DNA of 64,000 nucleotides, taken from NCBI GenBank assembly GCA_026120185.1, contig JANUWF010001193.1, forward strand, positions 310,001-374,000, read 5' to 3'. This document shows, piece by piece, positions 23,754-35,099 of the stretch. Position numbers and translations under genes: made by a program. The DNA comes from Voacanga thouarsii (taxonomy: Eukaryota; Streptophyta; Magnoliopsida; Gentianales; Apocynaceae). Positions within the stretch are counted from its first letter, which is position 1; the number at the start of each line of letters is the position of its first letter. Below the pieces are notes generated by a model. That model worked only from the letters and a program-made list of their open reading frames with translations, was not told where the DNA came from and made no database searches.

Positions 23754-26700
23754 GGGTACAGATTATCTTGCACTTCTCTTCACAGATTAACATTCGTAGT
23801 GAAAGCCAAACATTGCTGGAGATATATGATGGCATTCAGTAAACATAGTACTGTTATTCTTATAATGGTGAATTGCCTTGTATTGTAGAAATTATGTCTA
23901 CTATATTGCAAAAGTGCAATCCAGTAGTTCAAGCTTTTAGTAGTAGCACAAAGGTTTTTCTTGTCTAGGTTAGTACCAAAAACTTGTACAGGCCATCATT
24001 TTATTAGAATTTGGGGGGGAAAAAAATCTAACCTTATGCCTTTTTTGTTTCTGAGTCAGGAGCTAGATCTAGATACTACCAGGATGATGGCAAGTCAGAT
24101 CAGCAACTGCATGTTGAGAAAGGTATCTTTGGCTTCTTGTTGTAAGAGAATCTTTAGGACTTCTTTCTGTGTTTTCACTCCTGCAGGTTTTTACAAGCTC
24201 ATCCTATGGTGATGGCCTTTGAAGCCTATTAGATTGCAAGAGTTGTACTTCTGGGAAATTATTTCAGTTTTCAATTAGAAATGTGATATTGCTTCTCATA
24301 GTCGGCTTGCATTTGCGTGTGTTATCCACTGTTGTAAATAAATGCCGAAGCCTAATTTATAGTGGTTTAACCTTTCACTGAACTGCCTTTTTTTCCTGCT
24401 TGTCTTCTTATTAGTTATCCGGCTTTAGTTTAAGTGTGTGCTAGTGCAGTGTCCTCTGATGTTTCCACAGCTCTCTCTATCTCTCTCACACACGCATGCA
24501 CGCACTCTCTCTCTCTGTGGAAACTGTCTCTTTCGAATGCTGTATATCGGAGTAATAAGCAATTGTTTCTAGACTTATAATGTAGAATTTTGATACAAAG
24601 AGTAGCTGTAAATCATTAATTGTAGACTCAACTGTTCTCGCGAAGTTTGGTTGCCCTGAAGTACTGAAACTGTTCAAACTCTGTTTCTTCTGGTGTTAGG
24701 TCAGCAAAATCATCTCAGGAATAGGCCCCTTTACTGCTGCCTCCAGTGTATTTCATGCAAGTTGACGAGTGTACTGCTGCCTTCGGTATTTTTCATATAG
24801 GTTGATGAGTACTTTTCTCCACCATTTAGGTCTCATATGTATGATGTCATGGCAGTTTAGTGGCACCCATTTTCCAAATAGAAGAACCAGTGAACAAGTC
24901 TCTTCAATCTTCTGCACAAAAGGCAATGCTTTCATGTCCAGAAGGGTGCAGGTATGAAATATGTTTCATGCTAATACTTTCAGGGAATATAATATATTTA
25001 ATCTGTATTTCTGTTGGAAGGGAGATGCTTTTTATCAGAATTTTGGTTGTACACCATTGGAATATTGCCAGGTATGACTTTCTAATTTCTACAGTGATGT
25101 TCACACTGCAGCCTTAGTAAAAATGTTGTAATAATACTATGCCAATGGTTTTTGTTGTTATGGCATGTAAATAATGGCTCCAATATTTTAGGCTTTGAAG
25201 AGCATATATGAAGCCTAGAGGTGGATTGGTATATAGTTTCTTTCTTTTTTTTTTTTTTTTTTTGGGGGGGGGGGTATTATTCTTCGCTTTCCCCTTCTCT
25301 TTTTGCATTTCCAAGTCTAAGATCAGGTCTCTCAGCTTCTAGTTTTGATATTGAGTCAGGCAGATCACTTATTTGCTTAAAAAAAATCATGCGGTTTAGA
25401 GGTATTAGTTGTTACGGTTGCTCATTTATGGCCTGGTTGAAATTCTATCAATTGGAATGAAACAATTCCTGATATCAAATTGTAGTAGTTGTTAATCAGT
25501 GTGCCACACCAAGCTTCTGAATCTCTTTAAAATTTTATTTGAATAAAAAAAGAAAGCTAGGGTGCATTAAATTATCTGTAAGAATCATTTTTTTACTTTC
25601 TTATTTCTTGAAAAAGATAATTTTGGCCAGTTTTCTTTAAGTGGCTTTGGAATCTGCTCCCATTTTTTTTCCCCTCGCTCTTCCAGCTAGACTTTGTGTC
25701 ACTGCAATTCTTAGCTGCAAGTACCCAACACATGCTTACTAAATTTCTTCTGTATTGAACAATTTCTAGATCTGGACTATTGTTTTCTGTAGTGAGAATG
25801 GGAGCTTTTGGCATGTCTTAGGAGACAAATCAGCTTTCTTCATCTGTATCTCAGTGTCGAGTTATGCTGCAAATGTGTAGTTGGCCAAATTGCAAAGCTA
25901 GATGGAGGGAGGACTTTCCTGCACGTTAATCAGATAATTTGTGGTGTATCTGAAGATTGTAGATTCTTGAGATTCAGATATCCTTGGAAAGCTTTTCATA
26001 TAACAGAAAATGGATTCAAGGTTGCTGCCTCCCCATGGACTACATTATTCATAATTTTAATGCTGTAGGCCTTGTCCTCAATTTACAGTTGAGCAATTAA
26101 GAGTTTGAAAGTACTGGGCTCTCGATTGAGGAAGCTATCCCTCAACCTTCAGTAGACTGATTGGCAGTCACCTACTGGTCAACTTGAGGTAGTTGAAATT
26201 GATAATCAGGTTGCCTTATTTTGCTCTGGCTTCCTTGTGTGGTTATGTTAGACACTTCTTAAATGATACCGGTAGACTTTTGCATGTCTCATTGTTAACC
26301 CAGCTGTATTACTTGGCAACATCCGATAATGCAGACTCTTGAGTATTTGAGTGAAATGACCTTGGAAACAGGAATTTCAGAAGGCAGACGTGCATAAACA
26401 AACCTGCTTTTAGCATTGCGAACAAGCTCAAAATTTGTGGAAGGTAGAAAGCTTTAACAAGTTATTGGAACTCTTGGTTTTTCTACTTCTACTAGCTCAA
26501 ACTTATTGGAAGTTAGACTAATTGTGACGAGGAGAAGAGAAATGAGAAAAGAAGCAGAAATTCTATGTTTACTAGCATCAAACAGTTTGCTGTTACTTGT
26601 GATACTTAAGAAATTATGTTGGTTTTATTTTATGGAGAACTTCATGAGTTTTGTATTGGATATGTATGTATGTGATCTCCTTGTTTTCTATTGGTATCAT

Positions 26701-28838
26701 GCAAACATCAGGTCTGGAATACTTGTTCAGACTATTGATTCTGCCATTCTAATTGTATTTGTGAGATGAAAGCAGGGTTCGGGAGAGGCAAGAATGTTAG
26801 AGCATTTATATTTCTTAGGCTTCTCTTAAAAGATGTTGCATGCTGTAGAACCTAGATTGGCAGTTGTGCAGGTAAGCATGCTAGAAATATCTCTTTGTTA
26901 CAACCAACCATCCATAGCTGTAAGCCCGGATCTATTCTGTAAGCTAAAAAATTCCTCTGTATATCATGGTCATATTCATCCGGGGAAAAAAAAATTAACA
27001 AATATCTGACATGGTCCAAGACTGCATGTTTCCTGTACTTGGGACTGCTTCCCCTATAAATCAGTTGTATCTGGGGAATCCACCTTATGTATTAAGGAAA
27101 TTTATATTCACTGTCCAAAAAACAGAGAAGGCCCTCAAAACTTCAGGTTTTGAGGCTCGTTGACTTTGTCTGTCAGGTGGGACATTTCCCTCTTTCTGCA
27201 CCATTGGGTGTTTGAATCACAGTTTAGTAATCCAAACACTGAATCTTTTCTTGTACTTGCGTTACGAGGTATGAAATTAAATGTTATTAGATTAATTTTA
27301 CAGTTGAGATTAAGATAAAATCAGATTGTGGAGGTATATTTTATAATTTATTTAACTTATTTAAATTGAAAGAGATATATTTTGTAATTCCTAAATCTGT
27401 TTGAATTAAAAGATCAATCGACAGATATATTTATAAAAGAATGTTATCTCACAATCTACAATATTTCTTTAGCAATTCTTTTTAAAAAATTACTTTAATT
27501 TTGAATAAATATTAATTTTATAATTTATTTTGAGTAAAATATAATACAGTGTTAATTTTTGAGTTTATAAATTTTTATAAAGTTTAATATAAGTTCACTG
27601 TAAATTTTGATTTTGTGCTGTGTATATGGGCTGCCTCTTAGAAATTCATCGTCTTTCTACTGGGCTCTACCTTACAGTGTACAGAACGAAGAAAACGAAC
27701 GTACTTGTACAGTTGTACTCGGGGTTGTACCCCGGAGCCGTAGATATGGGGAGCTTCTGATAGAGATTCTTGCCCCAATAAGGGAAATTCTTATGTGGAC
27801 CAACAATAAAAGGAGAGCCGTGACAAATAACGTTTAGCTGTCTATTCACCTTCGACATGTGAAAAACGATATACAGGCGATGTGTGAATGAATCTGCCTT
27901 CTTTTCGCTTTTTCGTTTGCTTAGTCTATGATTGATCATTGATGTGAATTTGCCCCAACGATGGATTCGGAATTACGCAATTTGAGAATTTAAAATTACA
28001 CAAAATATTATAAATACTATGAATCATAGATATTTTATTTATTATCAATTTTCTCTTTTTTATCTTAATTGTTTATAAACTTTTTTTATAAATTTTTTGA
28101 TTGTTGCTTGACAGCATAAGTTTGAAAATAATTTTCAACCAGCAATAGACCCGCCTCGGTTAGAACCTCACTAGATGCGCCATTATCCCAAGCACAAAGA
28201 TTCATAATTTGATAGTTGAATTTAGGACAAAAGGTGCGAGTCATTCTTGAATTTTCACATAGTTAAACTTATATATTTTAAATATTTAAAAATTAAAATC
28301 ATATATTTTAATATTTGATTGTAATAAAAATTTAAGGATGATGAGGTTTGTGTATATACTAATTTTTTAAAAAATAAAAATAAAAATTTAATTTAAAATG
28401 AGGATAGTAAAATTATTTTTCCCCAAGCAATGGAGACTGAATGTAGAGTTTCAAGTTTGAAGTGAGGTGTCTGTCGCTGTGACCCACAGCACATAAAGGA
28501 CAATTAGTCGTTGGATAATTCACTCGACAATTTACACCCACTGACAATTCACTGTAGGATTGTGGCGACTCTATAATCAGAGCATTCTATGTACCAAAAA
28601 ATAAGTTTTAACATAGCAACCAATTTAGTTTGGCTAATAATGTTCCTTAGTATAACAATGTCCGGTTGGGTAAACACCACCGCTGTATTAGATGAGCAAA
28701 CAGAGTAGCCTTGTTTAGGACCCAAAGAAATTAACTACTAGCTCTTACCGATGAAGGAAGTCATGAATTGACTTAGAATGCATTATAGGTGAATTACATA
28801 CAGAATTTTCAATTTTATGCAATAATATATTTTAGGGT

Positions 28839-29035
28839 AGTGTTAGAATAAAATCTTCACACTACACACTAATAAAACTCTAACTATTTTGCACAAGAAT
28901 TTCTCTATTTCTTTTCTCTCACAATTTTCTCTAATCTTTCTTTCACTAATATTTCTTTCACAAAATAATGGTGTATTACAAGTTTAGAGAATAGCTCTAT
29001 TTATAGAGCTCTAATTAGTGGATTACATCATGGCA
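28839..29035 (-). mobile_element. Possible LTR fragment
   Basis: The stretch begins TGTTAGAATAAAATCTTCAC and runs through pyrimidine-rich DNA with many CTCTC and TTTCAC blocks to AGAGCTCTAATTAGTGGATT. The start with TGTTAG and the leader-like centre resemble plant copia LTRs. No partner LTR, internal domain or target duplication is visible. At 29045-29100 a sequence around AATCGATTAAAATAAATAGA also occurs at the right end of the MITE at 47156-47669. Confidence 0.3.
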
Positions 29036-29626
29036 TACATCATCTTCCATTAAAATTTGTGAATCGATTAAAATAAATAGATAAAAAAGAATGAATGAAA
29101 TATTTATGAAATGCATCTAGGTCAATTCAGGATTTTTATCAGTAGTTGGAGTCAATTAATTTTTTCATCGACTATTCTGAAGAGAAAAAAAAACCAAATT
29201 ATTATTTTTTTTCCCTGGAAAAAAGAGACTTGTACTTAACAGTAAGAAGAAAACGGCTGGTAAGCAACGCTGTCGCAAGTCACGGGTTTTCCCTTTTGTC
29301 AAGGAGGAACTTTACCTATCTTTCATGAGTCGAAGAGGGTTCCCGTTTCGAGAGCTGAACTCTTTTAGTCTTGGCCGTGCCATGGTTTTAAGCAACCCAC
29401 CTAAATGGCCAAAACCACCAGTCAAAAGTCACAAGGGTCATCTGTTCGTTCCGTCCGTCTGTCCTTTCTCGATGCGTATATATTTTCACAGTAGTAGGTG
29501 AAATTCTTTGAGAGTTTTCTCCCAACCTGATAACCAGAGCACCTCCGAGAGGGAAAAAATTCTGTGTTACGTTGAATTTGTATAGCTATTATCTTGGTTT
29601 GAGGGTCTGGGAAAAGCCGCAGGAAA

Positions 29627-30908
29627 ATGAGGAAGCCTTGCTGTGACAAAAAACACACCAACAAGGGAGCTTGGACTAAGCAAGAAGATCAGAAGCTTAT
29701 TGATTATATCCGAACACACGGCGAAGGTTGTTGGCGTACCTTGCCCAAGGAAGCAGGTCCTTTCTGCCTCTATGTTTGTCTTGCTTTCTTCTTAATTTGT
29801 CTGTTTATTTTGTTCACCGCCTCTTTGTAATCTTCATATTTTCTTCTTAATTTTCACACAACATGCATTGTCTTTCCTTAGTTCTTGTGGTAGGATTCAT
29901 GCCTAAATTCGAAAAACAAGTACATTACTTAGTAATATATCCAACTAGGAGTTCTTCACTCTGTTTATTCTGCCTTTACTGCTATATATCCAACTAGGAG
30001 TTTTCAATCTTTCCCTGTGTTTGTTCTTGACATCAAACCACTTTACTTGTCATTGTTATAACTAGTTCATCTATCATTGGTATTGTCAACAGATTCCTTC
30101 TTTCTTCCTGCGACTTACTTGTAATATGGGATATCTATAGGTTTGCATCGTTGTGGCAAAAGTTGCAGACTGAGATGGATAAATTATTTAAGGCCAGATA
30201 TTAAGCGAGGAAACTTTGCTCAAGATGAAGAGGACCTCATTGTCAAGCTTCACGCTCTTCTTGGCAACCGGTACCCTTCTTGTTTCAGATACCCTTTTTC
30301 TTTTTCGTCGATCTGTTTCTGCTATATATCAGATCAATCACAACCATGAGGTTTTTGTTTCATGGTTACTGCCCTATTTGGATATATAGCAGTAAAGGCA
30401 GACTTGGCCCTTACTCTCTGCTATTGGAAGTCATACTAAATTGTGAGTATTGTTGAACGCCGCTAGGTGGTCACTGATAGCCGGAAGATTGCCTGGACGA
30501 ACGGATAATGAAGTGAAGAACTATTGGAATTCTCATATCAGAAGAAAATTGATAAACATGGGTATCGATCCAAATAATCATCGGTTGAACCAAACCCTCC
30601 CTCTTTGGAATAATGACCAAGAGAAACCACAAATTTCTCCTGACATAAAATCATCAGCCTCAGCAGTTGCTCATTCCAAGCCGTCGAAACACAGTGCTGA
30701 TGATGAACAACTATCAGATGCCGCAAGTGTCCTCGATGATGAAATATTAAGATATACCTCTGATCTCAACCTTGATCTCACAATTGCTTTTCCTTCTCCT
30801 TCACCTTCCATTGTTGAAGAGAAGCAAGAAATTAGCACAGCCGAGCTGAACAACAAAAGCAAAGAAGTTGAAGATGAACGCTTCCCTACCCTCCTCCTAT
30901 TCAGATGA
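29627..30908 (+). CDS. R2R3-MYB repressor, MYBC2/subgroup 4 flavonoid type
   Basis: Three exons, 29627-29756, 30141-30270 and 30467-30908, give 233 residues. The start MRKPCC is typical of the MYBC2 clade. R2 (about 14-61) has its spaced tryptophans and [14 protein letters not shown]3 (67-112) has [20 protein letters not shown]. The bHLH-contact signature DLx2Kx3Lx6Lx3R is intact at residues 75-94. After the domain come GIDPNNHR (subgroup 4 C1-type motif), the EAR repressor motif LNLDL at 187-191 and the terminal TLLLFR at 228-233, a second repressor motif known in AtMYBL2 and petunia MYB27-like proteins. From established work on this clade it is expected to join MYB-bHLH-WDR complexes and repress anthocyanin or proanthocyanidin genes. 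Splice sites are canonical and at the conserved R2R3 positions. Introns 1 and 2 carry a perfect inverted repeat around exon 2. Confidence 0.92.
29969..29993 (+). repeat. Left arm of 25 bp inverted repeat in MYB intron 1
   Basis: Begins TCTGCCTTTACTGCTATATA. The exact reverse complement is at 30378-30402 in intron 2. The segment ATATCCAACTAGGAGTT also occurs twice as a direct repeat within intron 1 (about 29937 and 29986). Confidence 0.9.
30378..30402 (-). repeat. Right arm of 25 bp inverted repeat in MYB intron 2
   Basis: Reads TTGGATATATAGCAGTAAAG and continues GCAGA, all 25 bases complementary to 29969-29993. Exon 2 (30141-30270) lies between the arms, so the pre-mRNA could pair across it. 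Confidence 0.9.
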
Positions 30909-32260
30909 TCACTCCTTTCTTCTTCAGCTAATCCATGCACGTTTCCAAGGTCGAAAAGCATCATACTTACGTACGCTGAAGGACAACGTTGAAAGAGATC
31001 AATGGGACTTTGATTATAGTTTATAGGCTATTGTAGATTTGGTGTCCGTGGAGAAGGGCCAGGCTATCACCATTACCACTGGAAAGCTGCATAAAAAATT
31101 GAATCCCCATGAGAAGGACCTCAAATAAGTGTGATGTGAACCAATCTTGAACTGCATGCGATGTTACTTTCTTTATTTCTCTTCTTAAAGATTTCATTGT
31201 AGACCAGATTGTAGGTTAAAAGAAACTGTATATGTAGATATATGAGTATCGAATATTTTTAGGTCAATTTCTAAGTTGCCATTTACAATATAATTACTCC
31301 ATTCACTCAATCCCCAGTTACATTTTTTTTTTTTTGCTTATTTGAATCAGTTTTTTTTTTTTAACTAAATAATATCATTTATTCATAAAAAATAAATAAA
31401 TTACACGTCCCTTGGTCCATAGTAATAAAAAATACACACCTTACATCTTCCGTGGGTAAAGTACATGAGATAAAAATAAAACAAACACACTTCACTCTCC
31501 CTGATAGCTTCCTTATCCCCATCCATAAACAGTTTTGGCATAAAATGTCTAAACCCTCCATCTAGTGCTGTGAGCAGCAAATTGCCTGGAAAATGAGAAG
31601 AATTGGAGAGAGGGTCCAAAGCAAATTTTAGATAATAAATCAACTCTAAGAATATGGAGTAATAAAGAATGTCAAAGAAGTGTAGATGTAGATAAACAAA
31701 ATCAAAAGAGAAGATTGTTATGGTTTGTGAATAAGAAAAGAATGAAAACACAAAAAAACATAAAAAAGAAAAGGAGTTCGGTCAAAATCTGAGTTCCGAA
31801 TAAAGTCGAAACTCTAATCTGACTGAAAGTAGTAGGCGTTAGGTAGAGACTGAAGATCTCGCTAAGAAAATGGAGGAATTCTTACATGAACCGTGGATCC
31901 GTAGATCAAATATATTGATGAGTTATACTGTATAACTTATGTTGCACGTAGTATAACTCATCAATACAGTTGGTCCATAGACCATTGATCCATGCTAGAA
32001 TTTTTCAAGAAAATGAAAGAAGAGAGAGAAATACCGCAGAGGATTTGAATCGACCAAAAGGTTTAGAAAAAGAGATATAAAACGCATTTGCAATGGTTTC
32101 TGTAGATGTTACCTGCAAAATTGTGCAAACAAGAATCTGAGTCGCATACTTCGTCGTCATAAATGCATTGAAAGTTTCACTCTGCATGTAGCAGAAACGT
32201 TTGACACGGTCATGGACAAGCCGGCTGGTCATAACTACTATTCAGACAGAAACTTCTAAC
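30909..32260. other. MYB 3' region and an uncertain minus-strand coding candidate
   Basis: The MYB 3' UTR probably ends before 31300. On the minus strand, 32232-32114 encodes MTSRLVHDRVKRF and ends in a good donor (TTGCAG|GTAACA), and 31587-31500 after a CAG acceptor encodes NLLLTALDGGFRHFMPKLF. Both look protein-like, but their splice phases do not fit directly and I do not recognise the product. It may be a small gene, a remnant or chance. The AT-rich hairpin at 31875-32003 would lie in the putative intron. Confidence 0.25.
31875..32003. repeat. Short hairpin / mini-MITE
   Basis: A perfect 16-base inverted repeat, TATTGATGAGTTATAC at 31913-31928 with its complement at 31951-31966, forms a hairpin with a 22-base loop. 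Outer flanks around AATTCTTACATG and CATGCTAGAATT are also roughly complementary, so the whole is probably a MITE of about 130 bases. Confidence 0.55.
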
Positions 32261-32349
32261 GACTTTTTTTTGTAACCGCGGTGCAACTAGGAGAACAGTA
32301 TAACTAATTACAGATCTAAGGATATAGGATTTGAGAATGTGAAACTTGT

Positions 32350-32962
32350 ATTCTTTCTATTTTAAAATATTTATTTATAATTTATAATTTATTTTAAAAT
32401 ATTTATATATATATTTAAAATTAATAATTAATTTCTTTATATTTTATCCTTATTTATTTTAAGTTAACTACATAATTTTTTAAAATTCTTATTTCTTTTT
32501 AGTTTTTCGAAATTTTCACTAACTAATAGTTATAATATTTTTAATATGGGTAGAATTGAAACTTTATTTAAATTGTAATATTGTTTTCAATATCCTTAAT
32601 TTATGTACAAACGGTTTCACGAACAAGTATTTTGAAACGGATAAAGTAATTTCTTTTATAGTATTCCATCGGTTTCAACATACTTATTTATGAAATTTTT
32701 TACATACATATTAAGAGTATTGAAAATAATATTATAATTATAAAATTCATATTCTATCTATATTAAAAATATAATAACTATTAGTTAGTAAAAATTCGTA
32801 AGAAACAAAAAGAAAAAAGAGTTTTAAAAAATTATGTAGTTGATTTAGAATAAATAGGAGTAAAATAAGAAAAAAAAATTAATTATTAATTTTAGAAATA
32901 TGTATCTGAATAAATATTTTATAATAAAATAAAAAACTTTATTAATAAATATTTTAAAATGA
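32350..32962. mobile_element. Foldback element: near-complete 0.6 kb palindrome
   Basis: The left half (about 32355-32655) is matched by the right half (about 32656-32960) in inverted orientation along nearly its full length. Well-kept paired blocks include AACTACATAATTTTTTAAAA, CACTAACTAATAGTTATAAT, ATTGTTTTCAATATCCTTAA and GAAACGGA near the centre at about 32655. The arms show scattered substitutions and small indels. No coding capacity. This is a foldback or long-TIR MITE whose transcript would form a long hairpin. Confidence 0.8.
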
Positions 32963-33212
32963 AAAGTAAATTTTATAAAAATTTGTATAGACAAATAAAA
33001 ACACACAAGTTGAATCCAGCATAATGATGACGGTCTCGACTGTGAAATTGTAGCAGCAAATCTATATGGGCATCTGCTTCCAACCAATAGGCAAGATATC
33101 AAGTACGCAAAAGGGGCTGAAGAACATGAAGTAATAGATTGAGCATAATTTATTTTGAAAGATAAAAGAAAGTGACCATGACAAGATTGAGCATAATTTA
33201 CTATGAGTTAAA

Positions 33213-33472
33213 TTTATTTCATCCATCTGATTAACTTAGTACGATATTTTATATAAAAGTAAAAATTATATTATAATAATATAATATAATATAATAAAAA
33301 AGAAATATATAAATCTCGAAATATTTTATATTATATATATATATAATGTATGAAAGAGATATTAATTATTTTATAATATATAATATATTAATTTTTTTAA
33401 TAAAAAAAATTAATTTTTTGAAATAATTTAAAATAATAAATAGGTCAATTTCGTTAGTAATGAGGGAGTACT
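33213..33472. mobile_element. Stowaway-like MITE, diverged relative of 5133-5416
   Basis: Shares with the 5133 element the subterminal TACGATATTTTATATAAAAG, the AATATAATATAATATAAT tract and AATAAATAGGTCAATTT near the right end. The right terminus GAGGGAGTA is Stowaway-like; the left terminus (TTCATCCATCTGATTAACTT) is diverged. Confidence 0.6.
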
Positions 33473-34074
33473 AAAAAGAAGAGCTCAAACTACAATATAA
33501 ATAGCAAGATGGTAATTTAATTCATTAAATCAATATCATATAAAGTTGTGATTCGATCTATATTTTGTACTTAATATATATTTTTATCCAATTAAAATGC
33601 TTTATTTATTATTTTAGGACATTGTAAAATAAGTATATAAATATCATAACAAAACTAATATTCATATTATAAAATATTTTTCCATATTTAAATTTAATAT
33701 AAAATACTTACTAAGGTATATATTTCTCATATTCTATTTTACTATATTATTCTATTCTATTCAATTTACTTACTACATTTGAAGAACATACATATATTAA
33801 GAAAATTGTAAAATCTATGAACTTAAAAAAAAAAAAGAATGAATAAACTAATTTTCTTCATATTTTAAAATAATATATAAGACAATTAATGTTCAATTTT
33901 TAAGGATAACAATGACAATGATAGAATTAAAAAGTACATGTAACATCTCACCAAGTCCGTAATTTAAAAAAAAAATAATTATAATAACTAAATTGAAATG
34001 CTACGTTATTACATTTTTAATTTTTACATAACACTAGCAAGACATACGGGATATTGATATTTTATGTTATATGC

Positions 34075-34080
<6 letters not shown>

Positions 34081-34118
<38 letters not shown>
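34081..34118. repeat. (AT)19 microsatellite
   Basis: Thirty-eight bases of uninterrupted AT. Confidence 0.95.
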
Positions 34119-34121
<3 letters not shown>

Positions 34122-34526
34122 CAAAAAAAGAAAAAAGAAGTTTTTTTATGTGTCAAAAATAAATAAATAAATTTTGAAGTAGACAAAATTACATATGTCT
34201 AAAAATCTGAATTTTAGAAAATGAATTTTTTGATGGAATAAATACAAATCATATGTACTTTAGTAAGGGATTAGCAAATGTGGTTCTACATTCTAAGTGG
34301 ATTACATATCGGAGAATAACTAATCATTTAATTGATTATGATATTGATTTTGTTATAGCAATAATAGATCGTTAGAATATAAAATTACATACTCAATTAT
34401 GATACATTTTATAACCGACTATGCATGTAAAACAACTTTTAAAAACTTGAAACGCCGATTATGCATTTGTTGTAACAATATTAGATGATTATAATGTGAG
34501 ATTACATGCTTGATTATAGTACATTT

Positions 34527-34976
34527 TATAATTAATTATGAATATAAAAATAACTCTAAAAACTGATTATGAACTTGATACTATCAAATTTACAAACCCA
34601 TACTTGCGACAAACAACTAAGTAAATGGGACAAACTTAAATATCAATGCACAAAGTTGCGTTTATAAAATGAATTTAGTAAAAAAAAACTGAAAATTTGG
34701 GACTTGCATAAAAAAGAAAATAAATCAAAATTGATTATTTTCTAAAAATAATAATTTGGGAGTTGCATTATAATTAATTATGAATATAAAAATAACTCTA
34801 AAAACTGATTATGAACTTGATACTATCAAATTTACAAACCCATACTTGCGACAAACAACTAAGTAAATGGGACAAACTTAAATATCAATGCACAAAGTTG
34901 CGTTTATAAAATGAATTTAGTAAAAAAGAACTGAAAATTTGGGACTTGCATAAAAAAGAAAATAAATCAAAATTGA
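34527..34976. repeat. Tandem duplication, 208-base units, period 242
   Basis: Bases 34527-34734 recur at 34769-34976 with a single visible difference (A to G in the run after GAATTTAGTA). A 34-base spacer separates them. The preceding 34370-34526 contains an older, degenerate related unit (TACATACTCAATTATGATAC versus TACATGCTTGATTATAGTAC), so the region has duplicated at least twice. Confidence 0.9.
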
Positions 34977-35099
34977 GGCAAGAGCCTTCTTAATTTTGTT
35001 CCTACTTCTCCCTGAATCTTCTTACATGATCCCCCCCCCCCCAATTTTTTTGGTGTTGTTTGGCCAATAACTTGAATCTTTTGTAACTTGCCCAATATA

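Larger units (their letters stand above)
23369..29626. other. Long intergenic stretch without a supported gene
   Basis: Six kilobases follow the trihelix stop. The first part (23370-27200) is less AT-rich than usual intergenic DNA and contains many sequences that look like processed-transcript DNA, but all frames are short (longest 90 codons) and none has recognisable motifs. It may be a long 3' UTR, a noncoding RNA or a decayed gene. 27250-28450 is AT-rich. A (TG)20 microsatellite lies at 23712-23751 and a T/G homopolymer junction at 25251-25274. Confidence 0.45.
33473..35095. other. AT-rich intergenic stretch left of the copia element
   Basis: No coding frame is supported. Contains (AT)19 at 34081-34118 and the tandem duplication at 34527-34976. 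Directly left of the copia target duplication (35020-35095) the minus strand could in principle continue the phospholipase D pseudogene, but similarity is too weak to claim. A C-run of about 11 lies at 35032-35042. Confidence 0.5.
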
